Notes: generated by a model from the letters alone, not told the origin. A stretch of DNA of 64,000 nucleotides from Cladorhizidae sp. MBARI D1340-BT2 (GCA_028752905.1 JAQNBH010000015.1:10115622-10179621); one strand, 5' to 3'. Shown: positions 26,301 through 34,024, counted from the first letter of the stretch. Made by a program: numbers and translations.

Positions 26301-29300
26301 ATGATGAGTCGTGATCCGTGATCTGATTGTGAGACAGAATCTTCGGTCGTTTCCCCCCAAAATTTGGGTTTTAGGTCCTGATGTGCGCCATTATCGGACT
26401 GGCAGTGGAAATCCTTCTCTCTGCTCGACGGCTGAATTCCATTGTCTTCTCTTTCTATAATACCTTCCACATCTTCCTACGAACAATGGAGTCGAGCCAA
26501 TCTAATTCCCCATATACAATAATTACAACACCCGAACTTACATTGGATGAAAGGTACCCCTCTGACCAGGGAGGACAATCAGCACTCGGAGGCTCTTGGT
26601 ACCCCTCTGACCAGGGAGGACAATCAGCACTCGGAGGCTCTTGGTACCCCTCTGACCAGGGAGGACAGTCAGCACTCGGAGGCTCTTGGTACCCCTCTGA
26701 CCAGGGAGGACAATCAGCACTCGGAGGCTCTTGGTACCCCTCTGACCAGGGAGGACAATCAGCACTCGGAGGCTCTTGGTACCCCTCTGACCAGGGAGGA
26801 CAGTCAGCACTCGGAGGCTCTTGGTACCCCTCTGACCAGGGAGGACAGTCAGCACTCGGAGGCTCTTGGTACCCTTCTGACCAGGGAGGACAGTCAGACT
26901 CGGAGGCTCTTGGTACCCCTCTGACCAGGGAGGACAATCAGCACTCGGAGGCTCTTGGTACCCCTCTGACCAGGGAGGACAATCAGCACTCGGAGGCTCT
27001 TGGTACCCCTCTGACCAGGGAGGACAATCAGACTCGGAGGCTCTTGGTACCCCTCTGACCAGGGAGGACAATCAGCACTCGGAGGCTCTTGGTACCCCTC
27101 TGACCAGGGAGGACAGTCAGACTCGGAGGCTCTTGAAAGCGAGTACCCATCAACTTCTGAACTACACTGTTATCTTGCTCCATCAATCCCTGACGTTCGG
27201 GGGTTCTTGGTCTTCACTTTGCCAGGTCAATCCTTGATTACCTTATGCTCGGTCTCATCCACTAATTCACGTCCATTGTCTATTCTAGGTGTTCCCAAGA
27301 GGGCAAGAACTCGATCGTGTAACCCGAGACCTACTTTCTTCGGCAGGTAGCCTTGGTAGTGGGAAGAGAACGGGATTTTTAGACCAGCGGTCCATATAAT
27401 GACTAATCCATTTATGTCCCAGCTCGAGATGCCTCATGTCAATCTATGGGAACACATTCAGTTATCACTAAGTGCTGCATGCCTAGGGGGGGAAGGGGGG
27501 GGGGGGGGGGGGGGGGGTGGGATAACCCGCTCCAAACAGAGATATATGCATGCATAAGAGACTTCTCTATAAAGGACACAATTTGGAGACGAATAAAACC
27601 TCTCCATAGTGGACAGCAACAGTTAGTTAGTCTCTATGTGTTCACTATAGAGATCTCACTATAGAGATCTCACTATAGAGATCTCACTATAGAGATCTCA
27701 CTAGAGAGATCTCACTAGAGAGATCTCACTAGAGAGATCTCACAGTGGATATGCCTAGTTACAGGCCACTTGTCATAAACCAACAGAAGTTAACGTGTAC
27801 TTCAGGTAACCTGTGGCTTCTGAGAATGACAAAGTACATGTATAACTGCACAAGCTTCTCACATGCAGCTCGTGGCAAATAGCCAGGCATGGGCAAGGAA
27901 CATGCATGACTTGCTTTGTGTGTGCTTTGTGTCGGTGTGGGGAATGGACAGCATCTTGTTCCAGGGAGAAAGCTTTCCTGCACAAAGTTTGAGAACTGGT
28001 GGTGTTTTCTACCTCTAGAAATTACCATATGCAATCCTCTGTTAATTAACATCATGAAGGTAATCCATCCAAACCTCTGCCATAGGTTTGAGGCCTGTCC
28101 ACACGGCACTTAAACTGATGCACATTAATGTGCGTTGGGCGAGAGGAAAATGCTGAATGTGCATCGATGCACATTCGTCGTGTCCACACTAGCACCAAAA
28201 TAAACCGTATGAAGCAAAAATAATAAAGTCAGTCAAAATCATATACTGTAGCGATGGAGTTTGTTTTTGTGTCATTTTCTTGCTGATCAGTTACTTACAG
28301 ATGTGCAGGAAACATTTTCTGCAGAGAAGAAAGAGGAGAGAGCTGAGGGAAAGGCAGAACCTACGAAGGTTGCGACTGCACGAACTTCAGATGTCCAGAT
28401 GCAGAGCGTAAAAACATAGCAACAGTTCTCTAGCTATGTAGTTGGTCTAGCTGGCTACTCTAGCTAGCTAGTTAGCACAGATAGTATACAGCTAGCTCAA
28501 AGTTCCCAACTGCAGCATCACGAAGACGCGAGTGAATGAAATTCTTTTCAACACACACTCACGTAGTTATTTGAAAGCTTTAATTTGCTGCTCTGATTCG
28601 CATCAAACCACCTATCCAGGTGGACCAGAATAATGCGCATTATTTCAATTCAAATTCACTGTGGACGCGACCAATGTGCATTGATGTGTATTGGCTTGTG
28701 CAGTGTCCTTTAATTACTACCATATATAAAGGCAATCCATCCAAACCTCTGCCAATTACCATACACAGTATAAAGGCAATCCTCTGCCATAGTCATATTT
28801 TCACCAACATGGCCTTTCTCCCTACTATGAATTTTTTCAAAGATGTCAAAGAATCTCCCACGTAGTCCAAGCTTCTCCACTCAGATAACAAAGTAGGATC
28901 ATTCGAATTCTGTGTTCAATTGGCATTTTCTAAACTGACCTCTAGAGACTAAGCCAGCTATGCTGCATCCACAAGCCATGCATATGACAAGCTATGCATG
29001 TGTTTACACATACAGTCTCACTAGCCTTTTCTTTGCAAGGAAACAGACTACATCTTTAAGGCCTAGTGAAGGATGGGAGCAAGCAGGCTACATCTTTGAG
29101 GTCTAGTGAAGGGTGGGAGCAAGCAGGCTACATCTTTGAGGTCTAGTGAAGGGTGGGAGCAAGCAGGCTACATCTTTGAGGCCTAGTGAAGGGTAGGAGC
29201 AAGCAGGCTACATCTTTGGGGTCTAGTGAAGGGTAGGAGCAAGCAGGCTACATCTTTGAGGTCTAGTGAAGGGTAGGAGCAGGCTACATCTTTGAGGTCT

Positions 29301-32300
29301 AGTGAAGGGCAGGCTACATCTTTGAGGTCTAGTGAAGGGTGGGAGCAAGCAGGCTACATCTTTGAGGCCTAGTGAAGGGTAGGAGCAAGCAGGCTACATC
29401 TTTGGGGTCTAGTGAAGGGTAGGAGCAAGCAGGCTACATCTTTGAGGTCTAGTGAAGGGTAGGAGCAGGCTACATCTTTGAGGTCTAGTGAAGGGCAGGC
29501 TACATCTTTGAGGTCTAGTGAAGGGTGGGAGTAAGCATGCTACATCTTTGAGGTCTAGTGAAGGGTAGGAGCAAGCAGGCTACATCTTTGAGGTCTAGTG
29601 AAGGGTAGGAGCAAGCAGGCTACATCTTTGAGGTCTAGTGAAGGGTAGGAGCAGGCTACATCTTTGAGGTCTAGTGAAGGGCAGGCTACATCTTTGAGGT
29701 CTAGTGAAGGGTGGGAGTAAGCATGCTACATCTTTGAGGTCTATTGAAGGGTAGGAGCAAGCAGGCTACATCTTTGAGGTCTAGTGAAGGGTAGGAGCAG
29801 GCTACATCTTTGAGGTCTAGTGAAGGGCAGGCTACATCTTTGAGGTCTAGTGAAGGGCAGGCTACATCTTTGAGGTCTAGTGAAGGGTGGGAGTAAGCAT
29901 GCTACACATCTTTGAGGTCTAGTGAAGGGTAGGAGCAAGCAGGCTACATCTTTGAGGTCTAGTGAATGGTTGGAGCAAGCAGGCTACATCTTTGAGGCGG
30001 TAGGAGCAAGCAGGCTACATCTTTGGGGTCTAGTGAAGGGTAGGAGCAAGCAGGCTACATCTTTGAGGTCTAGTGAAGGGTAGGAGCAGGCTACATCTTT
30101 GAGGTCTAGTGAAGGGCAGGCTACATCTTTGAGGTCTAGTGAAGGGTGGGAGTAAGCATGCTACATCTTTGAGGTCTAGTGAAGGGTAGGAGCAAGCAGG
30201 CTACATCTTTGAGGTCTAGTGAAGGGTAGGAGCAAGCAGGCTACATCTTTGAGGTCTAGTGAAGGGTAGGAGCAGGCTACATCTTTGAGGTCTAGTGAAG
30301 GGCAGGCTACATCTTTGAGGTCTAGTGAAGGGTGGGAGTAAGCATGCTACATCTTTGAGGTCTATTGAAGGGTAGGAGCAAGCAGGCTACATCTTTGAGG
30401 TCTAGTGAAGGGTAGGAGCAGGCTACATCTTTGAGGTCTAGTGAAGGGCAGGCTACATCTTTGAGGTCTAGTGAAGGGCAGGCTACATCTTTGAGGTCTA
30501 GTGAAGGGTGGGAGTAAGCATGCTACACATCTTTGAGGTCTAGTGAAGGGTAGGAGCAAGCAGGCTACATCTTTGAGGTCTAGTGAATGGTTGGAGCAAG
30601 CAGGCTACATCTTTGAGGCCTAGTGAAGGGTAGGAGCAAGCAGGTTGCATCTTTGAAGTCTAGTGAAGGATGGGAGCAAGCAGGCTACATCTTTGAGGTT
30701 TAGTGAAGGGTGGGAGATCGGCTTAAAACCTCTGTTTCAGCCAGTGCTTGAACTGTGGCGTAATATCTGCTGTGGCATGCTTTTCTTTCGTGAGATTTCC
30801 CCCCTTGATGACTGTCCCACTCTAGAGAATCCATGAGAGCTGTTTCCAAAGCCTCCATAATGCTCTTCGCAGAATTCTTAAAAATATTTCTCGCTGTTCT
30901 TTTACAGATGACATTGCCTTCAGTGCTCGTAACTGTCTCACCACCAACTTATGTTTATGAAACACTATATTCAGCATAAAATCAGTAGTTAGAAATGTAC
31001 CTAGCAATTATATGTCCATGAATTGACCAACACTGTGGTGAAATTTAGTCGCCTAGCAACTAGACCACAAAAACATTTTAATATGTTCTTTCACTTGATA
31101 CCTCAAAATTTATATATTGGAGAAGAAAGTATAAGATAGTGCAAGGAAGGACAAAAGAAGCTGATGGCATACAGGTTCCAAGTCTGAGACAGAACCTATC
31201 ACAGAGAGATAGCTATCATATTTTATTGCCAGAATCTTTAAGCTAGCTACACAGCTAGTGTTGTGTATCCATACTAGGTTGTAGCTGTCCATGACAGTTC
31301 TTCCACTGTTCTAGCTATCTAAATCTACTGACTACATCTCTTCTTACCTGAAGATCTCCGAGATCACTGTATTTTAGGGTCATCAGGGCAAAGGAGAATG
31401 CCTGCAAGAATGTTGCCAGTGAGGTAATAATGTTTTCAATGATTTGGTAGGGGACTCCCATTCTCCTCCTCCCCCCACTGATTCTTCTACACCTTCTCCA
31501 CCTCAATATTAACCCCAATAGCAGAATAGTCTGTAACTCTTCTTCATCAGAGCTAGGATTAACCCCAATAGCAGAATAGTCTGTAACTCTTCTTCATCAG
31601 AGCTGCCCAATGTAGCCTACTGTGGGTTCAAAGTGCACCAAACGCTAGCCGTCACTGAGTTGTGAACGAGAACAACCAATAAAAAATGACAACCAGCGAC
31701 AGTGACGCAATACATCAAGCAACATGTGAACCATTAATGTTGTGAACCATCAAGCGACATGGGGTGAACCATCAAGTGACATGTTGTGAACCATCAAGTG
31801 ACATGTTGTGAACCATCAAGCGACATGTTGTGAACCATCAAGCGACATGGGGTGAACCATCAAGTGACATGTTGTGAACCATCAAACGACATGGTGTGAA
31901 CCATCAAGGGACATTTGTAACCATCAAGCGACATGTTGTGAACCATCAAGCGACATGTTGTGAACCATCAAGTGACATGCTGTGAACCATCAAGCGACAT
32001 GTTGTGAATCATCAAGCAACATGTTGTGAACCATCAAGCGACATGATGTGAACCATCAAGCGACATGTTGCAACCATCAAGCGACATGTTGTGAACCATC
32101 AAACGACATGGTGTGAACCATCAAGTGACATGTTGTGAACCATCAAGCGACATGCTGTGAACCATCAAGCGACATGCTGTGAACCAAACATGCTGTGAAC
32201 CATCAAGCGACATGTTGTGAACCATCAAGCGACATGTTGTGAACCATCAAGCGACATGTTTTAACCATCAAGCGACATGTTGTGAACCATCAAGCGACAT

Positions 32301-32635
32301 GTGTTTAACCATCAAGTGACATGTTGTGTACCATCAAGTGACATGTTGTGAACCATCAAGCGACATGTTGTGAACCATCAAGCGACATGGGGTGAACCAT
32401 CAAGTGACATGTTGTGAACCATCAAACGACATGTTGTGAACCATCAAACGACATGTTGTGAACCATCAAGCGACATGTTGTGAACCATCAAGCGACATGT
32501 TGTGAACCATCAAGCGACATGTTGTGAACCATCAAGTTACATCATTTGTTCATTTTCACACTCAACAGATTGAGTGGCTCTCGAGCACCTCCTCTATGAA
32601 TGTGCTGTGCTACTCGGATTCACCAGAAGAGTGGA

Positions 32636-32667
<32 letters not shown>

Positions 32668-33835
32668 GCGTGTAATTCATTCAGTAAAATTATCTTGCCC
32701 TCCTGCCATCACCACTTCCCTGTGCAAATGCATATCAGGGTCTCCACGACTCCACCATCTTCCAGGGCCCCAGGCCCTCCTCCATAGACCAAACCAACCA
32801 AACCGCGCCCCACCCAACCATATCGCTAGTTCTGTATTGTGATAATTATTGTAGCTAGTGTTGTATAATACGGGCCATCATGAACTTCAGTACCATAGAG
32901 TAGTCTTGCACACATGAATCCTGCAAAAAGTTCAACTGCTTGCAGACCACGCACAAAAAATGGAAGCTGCTCGGTTTTTCGCCACAAAATACGCATACGC
33001 TTGAACCAATTGACATCAATCGCAGTTAATGTATAGCCAGACCCTTTACCAATCGATACTGGCTCCACATGAGGAGAGTTAATTGGCGACTAATATTTTG
33101 GAATTGGTCATTCCACTATATTTGAAAGTATTCTTCAAGAGAAACTCTTAGTAGACGCATAATAAAAAGGCAATACTGAAATTTTTAATAGTTAATAGTT
33201 TTGAGTTTTGAGGTGCACCTAATAAAATCCATGTAATGACAAAAATTTCGTGTTTTGTGTCCTACAAAAATTAACGTGATCTGCAACACAAAATCGCAGC
33301 CAGGAAGATCACAAAGGTGAACAATCACTGCTACACTTGACAGAGGCTCTCTTCGTAATAATAATAATAATAATTACACACTTGCCTTGTTACTCGAGAT
33401 GGTGTCCAGAATCTCACGCTCATGTTCATGGATTGGAAGCCGAGGGTTATTGTCCTCTTCAAACGAAAAGTCATCAAAGACTGCTGTGGATTGCTTGTCC
33501 ACTCCGTAATCATGGTCCCCAGGCTTTGCTCTGGGGTTGGTAGGGTTACCAGGATCCAAATCCTCATCAAAATTGAATGATTCATCATCTGGATTCAAAT
33601 TGTAATGAGGCTCATAGTTATAAGGGTCTTCATTTTCCTCTTCTCCTTCACTGTGTTGGTCATCTTCTAATATCCCAATTCCGTATTCTTTCCTCAGCAT
33701 CTCATCCCTAGCTTTGCCTATAACAGGCATGTCCACACCTACGATGTCCTTTTTTTGTCTCTCCATCGGTATTATGCCGCGGAACCAACCCAGGAGCTCC
33801 TCCGTGGTATAGGCACCACCAACATCACAAGCCAT
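577..33835 (-). CDS. TDRD9: TDRD9/Spindle-E-like DExH-box helicase, 5' part (9 exons, C-terminus outside window)
   Basis: Exons on the minus strand: 33386-33835, 14586-14903, 13648-13887, 12767-12870, 11590-11691, 11058-11142, 10840-10897, 1450-1652, 577-935; all phases agree and give 639 codons plus 2 bases. Visible motifs: I GSTGSGKTT (residues 156-164), Ia TQPRR, II DEVH (255-258, split by intron 2), III SAT (288-290), V ATNIAESS (437-444), VI QRMGRAGR (485-492), then an HA2-like region. Linker residues, for example those after motif VI (KDFF, IPEM), match TDRD9 better than other DEAH helicases. In animals TDRD9/Spn-E acts in germline piRNA amplification and transposon silencing in nuage. 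The Met at 33835 was chosen because it is the first ATG after in-frame non-conserved sequence and precedes a conserved EELLxWF-like start. The Tudor domain is not in the window. Introns are unusually repeat-rich. Family assignment is by recall, not a search. Confidence 0.9.
1085..1345. repeat. About 65-bp repeat, four copies, intron 8
   Basis: Four diverged copies built around CAGTGTGGTGTTGGTCCAGT and TAGAGCTATTGTCAACCTAC. They fill the middle of TDRD9-like intron 8 (936-1449). Confidence 0.85.
1450..1652 (-). CDS. TDRD9: TDRD9-like exon 8 (motif VI)
   Basis: 203 bases, phase 1 in and phase 0 out. Encodes VDFCLVKQLICDW, then NQRMGRAGRVSAGRCYRLL with the arginine fingers, and SIPEMQ. Acceptor TTGTTACAG; donor CAG/GTGGGT. 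Confidence 0.92.
1683..1915. repeat. 28-bp minisatellite, intron 7
   Basis: About eight copies of a 28-base unit containing ACATTACACTGAGTTACACA. It lies just upstream (sense strand) of exon 8's acceptor. Confidence 0.9.
1916..3859. other. TDRD9-like intron 7, unique-looking stretch
   Basis: No coding exon or RNA gene was recognised. Contents: a TG run near 2440-2465, a C tract at 2692-2710, and a perfect inverted half-site GTTGCTAGGCAACC at 3521-3534 that resembles an RFX X-box. Confidence 0.5.
3860..4036. repeat. Short fold-back (hairpin) element
   Basis: Two arms of roughly 60 bases in inverted orientation (about 3860-3922 and 3972-4036, each containing CTAGTTCTTCTTC and CAAGTTGT on one strand) around a loop of about 50 bases. 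It looks like a MITE or hairpin. No transposase. Confidence 0.7.
4037..4685. other. Intron sequence without recognisable feature
   Basis: AT-rich stretch with a T tract near 4130, a small TATATATATA run near 4282 and a C tract near 4628. No gene seen. Confidence 0.5.
4686..5977. repeat. 21-bp minisatellite, about 60 copies, intron 7
   Basis: Unit built on GTGTTGCCAGTGAGTGTGGAT (21 bases), with variants at two positions (GTGTTG/GCATTG and AGTGAG/AGAGAG). Because 21 is divisible by three, several frames stay open on both strands, giving a 457-codon frame of TLTGNTS heptads on the minus strand and PVSVDVL heptads on the plus strand. Neither has flanking unique coding sequence. Confidence 0.95.
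6100..6370. repeat. About 36-bp repeat, seven copies
   Basis: Diverged copies of CAGATCTGGAACACCAACTG followed by CAAGGTCTGCTGCCC or similar. Copy length varies, with an extra GTAAG in some. Confidence 0.85.
6371..7106. repeat. Intron 7 spacer with a 37-bp triplicate
   Basis: Mostly unique. Three copies of a roughly 37-base unit (GATATATTGGCATTTGCTTG plus GCTGTACCCTCGCTT) lie at about 6870-6990. No exon recognised. Confidence 0.6.
7107..7375. repeat. 40-bp minisatellite, seven copies
   Basis: Unit TCTTCATCATGGCTGCCTCT followed by CCCCTGCATGAGCTGACATC, nearly identical copies. Confidence 0.95.
7548..7735. repeat. About 80-bp tandem duplication
   Basis: Two copies starting CCTCGTAGTAAATATG and containing CAACATCCTATTGGTCCCGG. 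Confidence 0.85.
7750..8140. repeat. 56-bp minisatellite, seven copies
   Basis: Unit begins CATGATGGACGCCTCTGCTG and continues to GAGCCTCTGCTTCTACTTATT. Copies are nearly identical. Confidence 0.95.
8322..8358. repeat. (GT)n microsatellite
   Basis: Uninterrupted GT dinucleotides of about 32 bases. The flanking 8141-8321 and 8359-8518 look unique, with no gene seen. Confidence 0.9.
8519..8832. repeat. About 50-bp minisatellite, six copies
   Basis: Unit CTGATCTATCTGCGTCCCAC followed by TCCTGCTGAACATTCCCCCA and a C-rich tail. The C-rich tail varies in length between copies. Confidence 0.9.
8917..9000. repeat. Poly-C tracts
   Basis: Three long C runs (about 24, 16 and 14 bases) within 85 bases. 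Lengths may be assembly-dependent. 9001-9394 looks unique, with no gene. Confidence 0.85.
9395..10165. repeat. 43/48-bp minisatellite, about 17 copies
   Basis: Unit CTGTTCATGGATGAGGATAG then ATTAGTCTGGACTGCCCTCT and GCTGTGTC (48 bases), or the same without GGACT (43 bases). The two forms alternate in the right half. Confidence 0.95.
10166..10568. other. Intron 7 sequence without recognisable feature
   Basis: Unique-looking. Contains no recognisable exon on either strand. Confidence 0.5.
10569..10850. repeat. About 78-bp repeat containing copies of the exon 7 donor
   Basis: Three to four diverged units with CATCTATGGCTACCATGTTA and GAGTTACATGGTGCTACTCA. On the minus strand two units keep ATTAAATATG/GTAAGC, identical to the last ten bases of exon 7 plus its donor (at about 10606 and 10686; the true donor is at 10839). 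Confidence 0.85.
10840..10897 (-). CDS. TDRD9: TDRD9-like exon 7 (motif V)
   Basis: 58 bases, phase 0 in and phase 1 out. Encodes IILATNIAESSITVPDIKY, helicase motif V. It ends ATTAAATATG/GTAAGC. That exon-intron junction is repeated in the minisatellite that starts directly after it. Confidence 0.9.
11058..11142 (-). CDS. TDRD9: TDRD9-like exon 6
   Basis: 85 bases, phase 2 in and phase 0 out. Encodes LLLHSSITWEEQFAVF followed by PPKPGKRK, equivalent to the PLHSS...EQ...F segment of DEAH helicases. Acceptor CATGTGCAG; donor GAAAG/GTCTCT, a weak match to consensus. Confidence 0.8.
11165..11570. repeat. About 48-bp minisatellite in intron 5
   Basis: Eight to nine diverged copies built on ACAACAATGGTAGATAAGGC and TAAATATAGTGTAGCTGG. 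They fill most of the 447-base intron 5. Confidence 0.9.
11590..11691 (-). CDS. TDRD9: TDRD9-like exon 5 (start of RecA2, motif IV)
   Basis: 102 bases, phase 2/2. It encodes VLVFLPGLPEI, the conserved first strand of the helicase C domain (VLVFLPGxxEI). Acceptor CTCTTGCAG; donor AAAA/GTGAGC. Confidence 0.85.
11722..12490. repeat. 14-bp purine-rich minisatellite in intron 4
   Basis: About 54 copies of GAAGGGTGGAGGAA with G/A/T variants. It is all purine plus occasional T or C on the plus strand, so CU-rich in the TDRD9-like transcript. The open frames on both strands (14-residue period) are repeat artefacts. The rest of the intron (12491-12766) holds no feature I recognise. Confidence 0.95.
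12767..12870 (-). CDS. TDRD9: TDRD9-like exon 4
   Basis: 104 bases, phase 0 in and phase 2 out, between acceptor TTTTGCAG and donor GTAAGG. Encodes an ITCMEMLRKLIAEFD-type helix, matching the helix between the two RecA domains of TDRD9. Too short to be recognised alone; supported by phase and position. Confidence 0.8.
13036..13211. mobile_element. Short MITE with 15-bp terminal inverted repeats, copy 1
   Basis: Ends are CAGGGTTTCATTTAG and its exact complement CTAAATGAAACCCTG, flanked by the direct repeat CACAC (13031-13035 and 13212-13216). Length 176. The interior has G and C tracts and GATGTTGATAAGTGCTTGAC. No coding capacity. It lies in TDRD9-like intron 3. Confidence 0.8.
13549..13655. 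repeat. 52-55-bp tandem duplication covering the exon 3 donor
   Basis: Two copies of a segment with CAGCATTA, GGCTATAACCAAATGACAAC and CACTCACTTGCCCCA. The last bases of exon 3 and its GTGAGT donor are inside it. The intronic copy repeats the same donor. Confidence 0.9.
13648..13887 (-). CDS. TDRD9: TDRD9-like exon 3 (VH of DEVH, motif III)
   Basis: 80 codons, phase 0/0. It begins VHERDKDTDF after acceptor TTCTTCAG, contains VKVLLMSAT (motif III), and ends at donor CAA/GTGAGT. That donor lies in a roughly 52-bp tandem duplication, so a second identical donor sits 52 bases into the intron. Confidence 0.9.
13920..14475. repeat. GAGAGGG low-complexity purine tract in intron 2
   Basis: About 550 bases of G and A on the plus strand ((GAGAGAGGG)n-like, many frames open), so polypyrimidine in the TDRD9-like transcript. 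It fills most of the 698-base intron 2. Confidence 0.95.
14586..14903 (-). CDS. TDRD9: TDRD9-like exon 2 (helicase motifs I, Ia and DE of DEVH)
   Basis: 106 codons, phase 0 at both ends. It begins VTVIEGSTGSGKTTQ after acceptor TTTACCTAACAG and contains the Walker A lysine, CTQPRRIAAKS (Ia), VTTGVLLEKL (Ib-like), and ends ILDE at donor GAG/GTGGGC. Intron 2 therefore cuts the DEVH box after DE. Confidence 0.9.
14904..15530. other. 3' end of TDRD9-like intron 1
   Basis: Unique-looking except for a roughly 29-base unit (GTTTCAGTGCTCGCTGGGAA) tandemly present three times at 15268-15350. No exon recognised. Confidence 0.5.
15531..20750. repeat. 39-bp minisatellite, about 130 copies (5.2 kb) in intron 1
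   Basis: Unit on the plus strand: GAGGGAGTAAGAGAAGCTGA then GGAGGNAGCAGTGGAAGGA, with N being G, T or A. Sporadic 32-base units lack GAGGGAG, which resets the frame. Higher-order copies are visible: for instance a GGAGAAACTGAGG variant marks both 15550 and 15970. Thirteen-residue periodic frames (EGEGVREAEEGAV on plus; three frames over more than 1700 codons on minus) exist only because 39 is divisible by three. Confidence 0.97.
20751..20800. repeat. Isolated copy of the 40-bp minisatellite unit
   Basis: TACATCTTTGAAGGTCTAGT followed by GAAGGGTGGGAGCAAGCAGG is the unit of the 29040-30720 array, here fused directly to the end of the 39-bp array. Confidence 0.85.
20801..22311. other. Intron 1 stretch without recognised gene
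   Basis: Both strands were read. Short open frames occur but none with a recognisable domain and paired splice sites. A G tract lies at 21528-21536. Confidence 0.5.
22312..22490. mobile_element. Short MITE, copy 2
   Basis: Left end CAGGGTCATTTAG, right end CTAAATGAAACCCTG, flanked by ATAGG on both sides (22307-22311, 22491-22495). Same interior as the copy at 13036, including GATGTTGATAAGTGCTTGAC, with longer G and C tracts. 22491-22880 holds no feature I recognise. Confidence 0.8.
22881..26250. repeat. 54-bp minisatellite with 691-bp higher-order repeat, intron 1
   Basis: About 62 copies. The plus-strand unit contains GAATCTGACAGCAGGTCCAG, GTCACTTTCAGCTTC and CTCACCTGGTGAAGGATGA. Shortened 43-base units (lacking GTCACTTTCAG) recur at about 23276, 23967 and 24658, exactly 691 apart (12 x 54 + 43), and substitutions within the blocks recur with the same spacing. 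Open on both strands in 18-residue periods; not considered coding. Confidence 0.97.
26251..26551. other. Spacer between two arrays
   Basis: 300 bases of unique sequence. The open frames entering it from the arrays end here without recognisable coding sequence. Confidence 0.5.
26552..27135. repeat. 45-bp minisatellite, about 13 copies
   Basis: Unit GGCTCTTGGTACCCCTCTGA then CCAGGGAGGACAATCAGCAC and TCGGA. A few 43-base units lack GC and shift the frame. Confidence 0.95.
27488..27522. repeat. Poly-G tract
   Basis: Near-continuous G run. Flanks 27136-27640 are otherwise unique and without a gene. Confidence 0.8.
27644..27745. repeat. 14-bp repeat, about seven copies
   Basis: Unit AGATCTCACTATAG, changing to AGATCTCACTAGAG in the last copies. 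AGATCT is palindromic. Confidence 0.9.
27746..29039. other. Intron 1 stretch with a possible small insertion
   Basis: No gene seen. AATCCATCCAAACCTCTGCC occurs at about 28064 and 28735. The roughly 650 bases between carry inverted GATGCACATT-type motifs near both ends, which would suit a non-autonomous DNA element, but ends and target duplication are not clear. Confidence 0.3.
29040..30725. repeat. 40-bp minisatellite with 621-bp higher-order repeat
   Basis: Unit CAGGCTACATCTTTGAGGTC then TAGTGAAGGGTAGGAGCAAG, with 27- and 35-base short forms. Positions 29741-29938 and 30362-30559 are the same over about 200 bases, a 621-base offset, including rare ATTGAAGGG and ACACATC variants. Confidence 0.95.
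30726..31724. other. Intron 1 stretch; exon-like segment and small duplication
   Basis: On the minus strand 31348-31461 reads as 38 codons starting MGVPYQIIENIITSLATFLQ, ending exactly at a consensus donor CAG/GTAAGAA. It is hydrophobic and could be a membrane-transporter fragment, but no partner exon was found. A 47-base tandem duplication lies at about 31508-31604. Confidence 0.3.
31725..32545. repeat. 22-bp minisatellite, about 37 copies
   Basis: Unit GTTGTGAACCATCAAGCGAC plus AT, with C/T, G and short variants. Confidence 0.95.
32546..33385. other. 5' end of TDRD9-like intron 1
   Basis: (AC)n and (AT)n near 32636-32668 and an (ATA)n run at 33356-33374 next to the GC donor. No gene recognised. 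Confidence 0.5.
33386..33835 (-). CDS. TDRD9: TDRD9-like exon 1 (start codon to residue 150)
   Basis: Encodes a short helical start (TTEELLGWF), an acidic disordered stretch rich in D, E, N and P, and then LPIHEHEREILDTISSNK. That segment aligns in spacing with the helix that precedes motif I in human TDRD9 (LPI...LIESN then VVII). The exon ends AAC AAG followed by GCAAGT, a textbook GC-type donor. Joining phase 0 to exon 2 gives SSNK-VTVIEGSTG with no gap. A GT donor in the same place would break the frame. Confidence 0.85.
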
Positions 33836-34024
33836 TTCAAGACGGTACGCTCTGGGACTCGATGTAGACACGTGAACAGGTACAGTGTCGCGGTCGAAAC
33901 AGTTTACGCGTGTCACATGACAACATGACAATGAACAACCAATCACTTTGTCCCACACGCTTCTGCGTTTCAGTGAAGGGGTCTGTATAATTTTTCTTCT
34001 TGGGTATTCCGTCAGTTGACAGTC
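33836..34024. promoter_or_regulatory. Bidirectional promoter between TDRD9-like and SYVN1
   Basis: 189 bases separate the two start codons. Visible sites: palindromic E-box CACGTG at 33869-33874, GTCACATGAC at about 33912-33921, a CCAAT box at 33939-33943, and CCAAT-N9-CCACA at 33939-33957. No clear TATA box. Transcription starts are unknown, so 5' UTRs occupy part of this interval. Confidence 0.7.
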
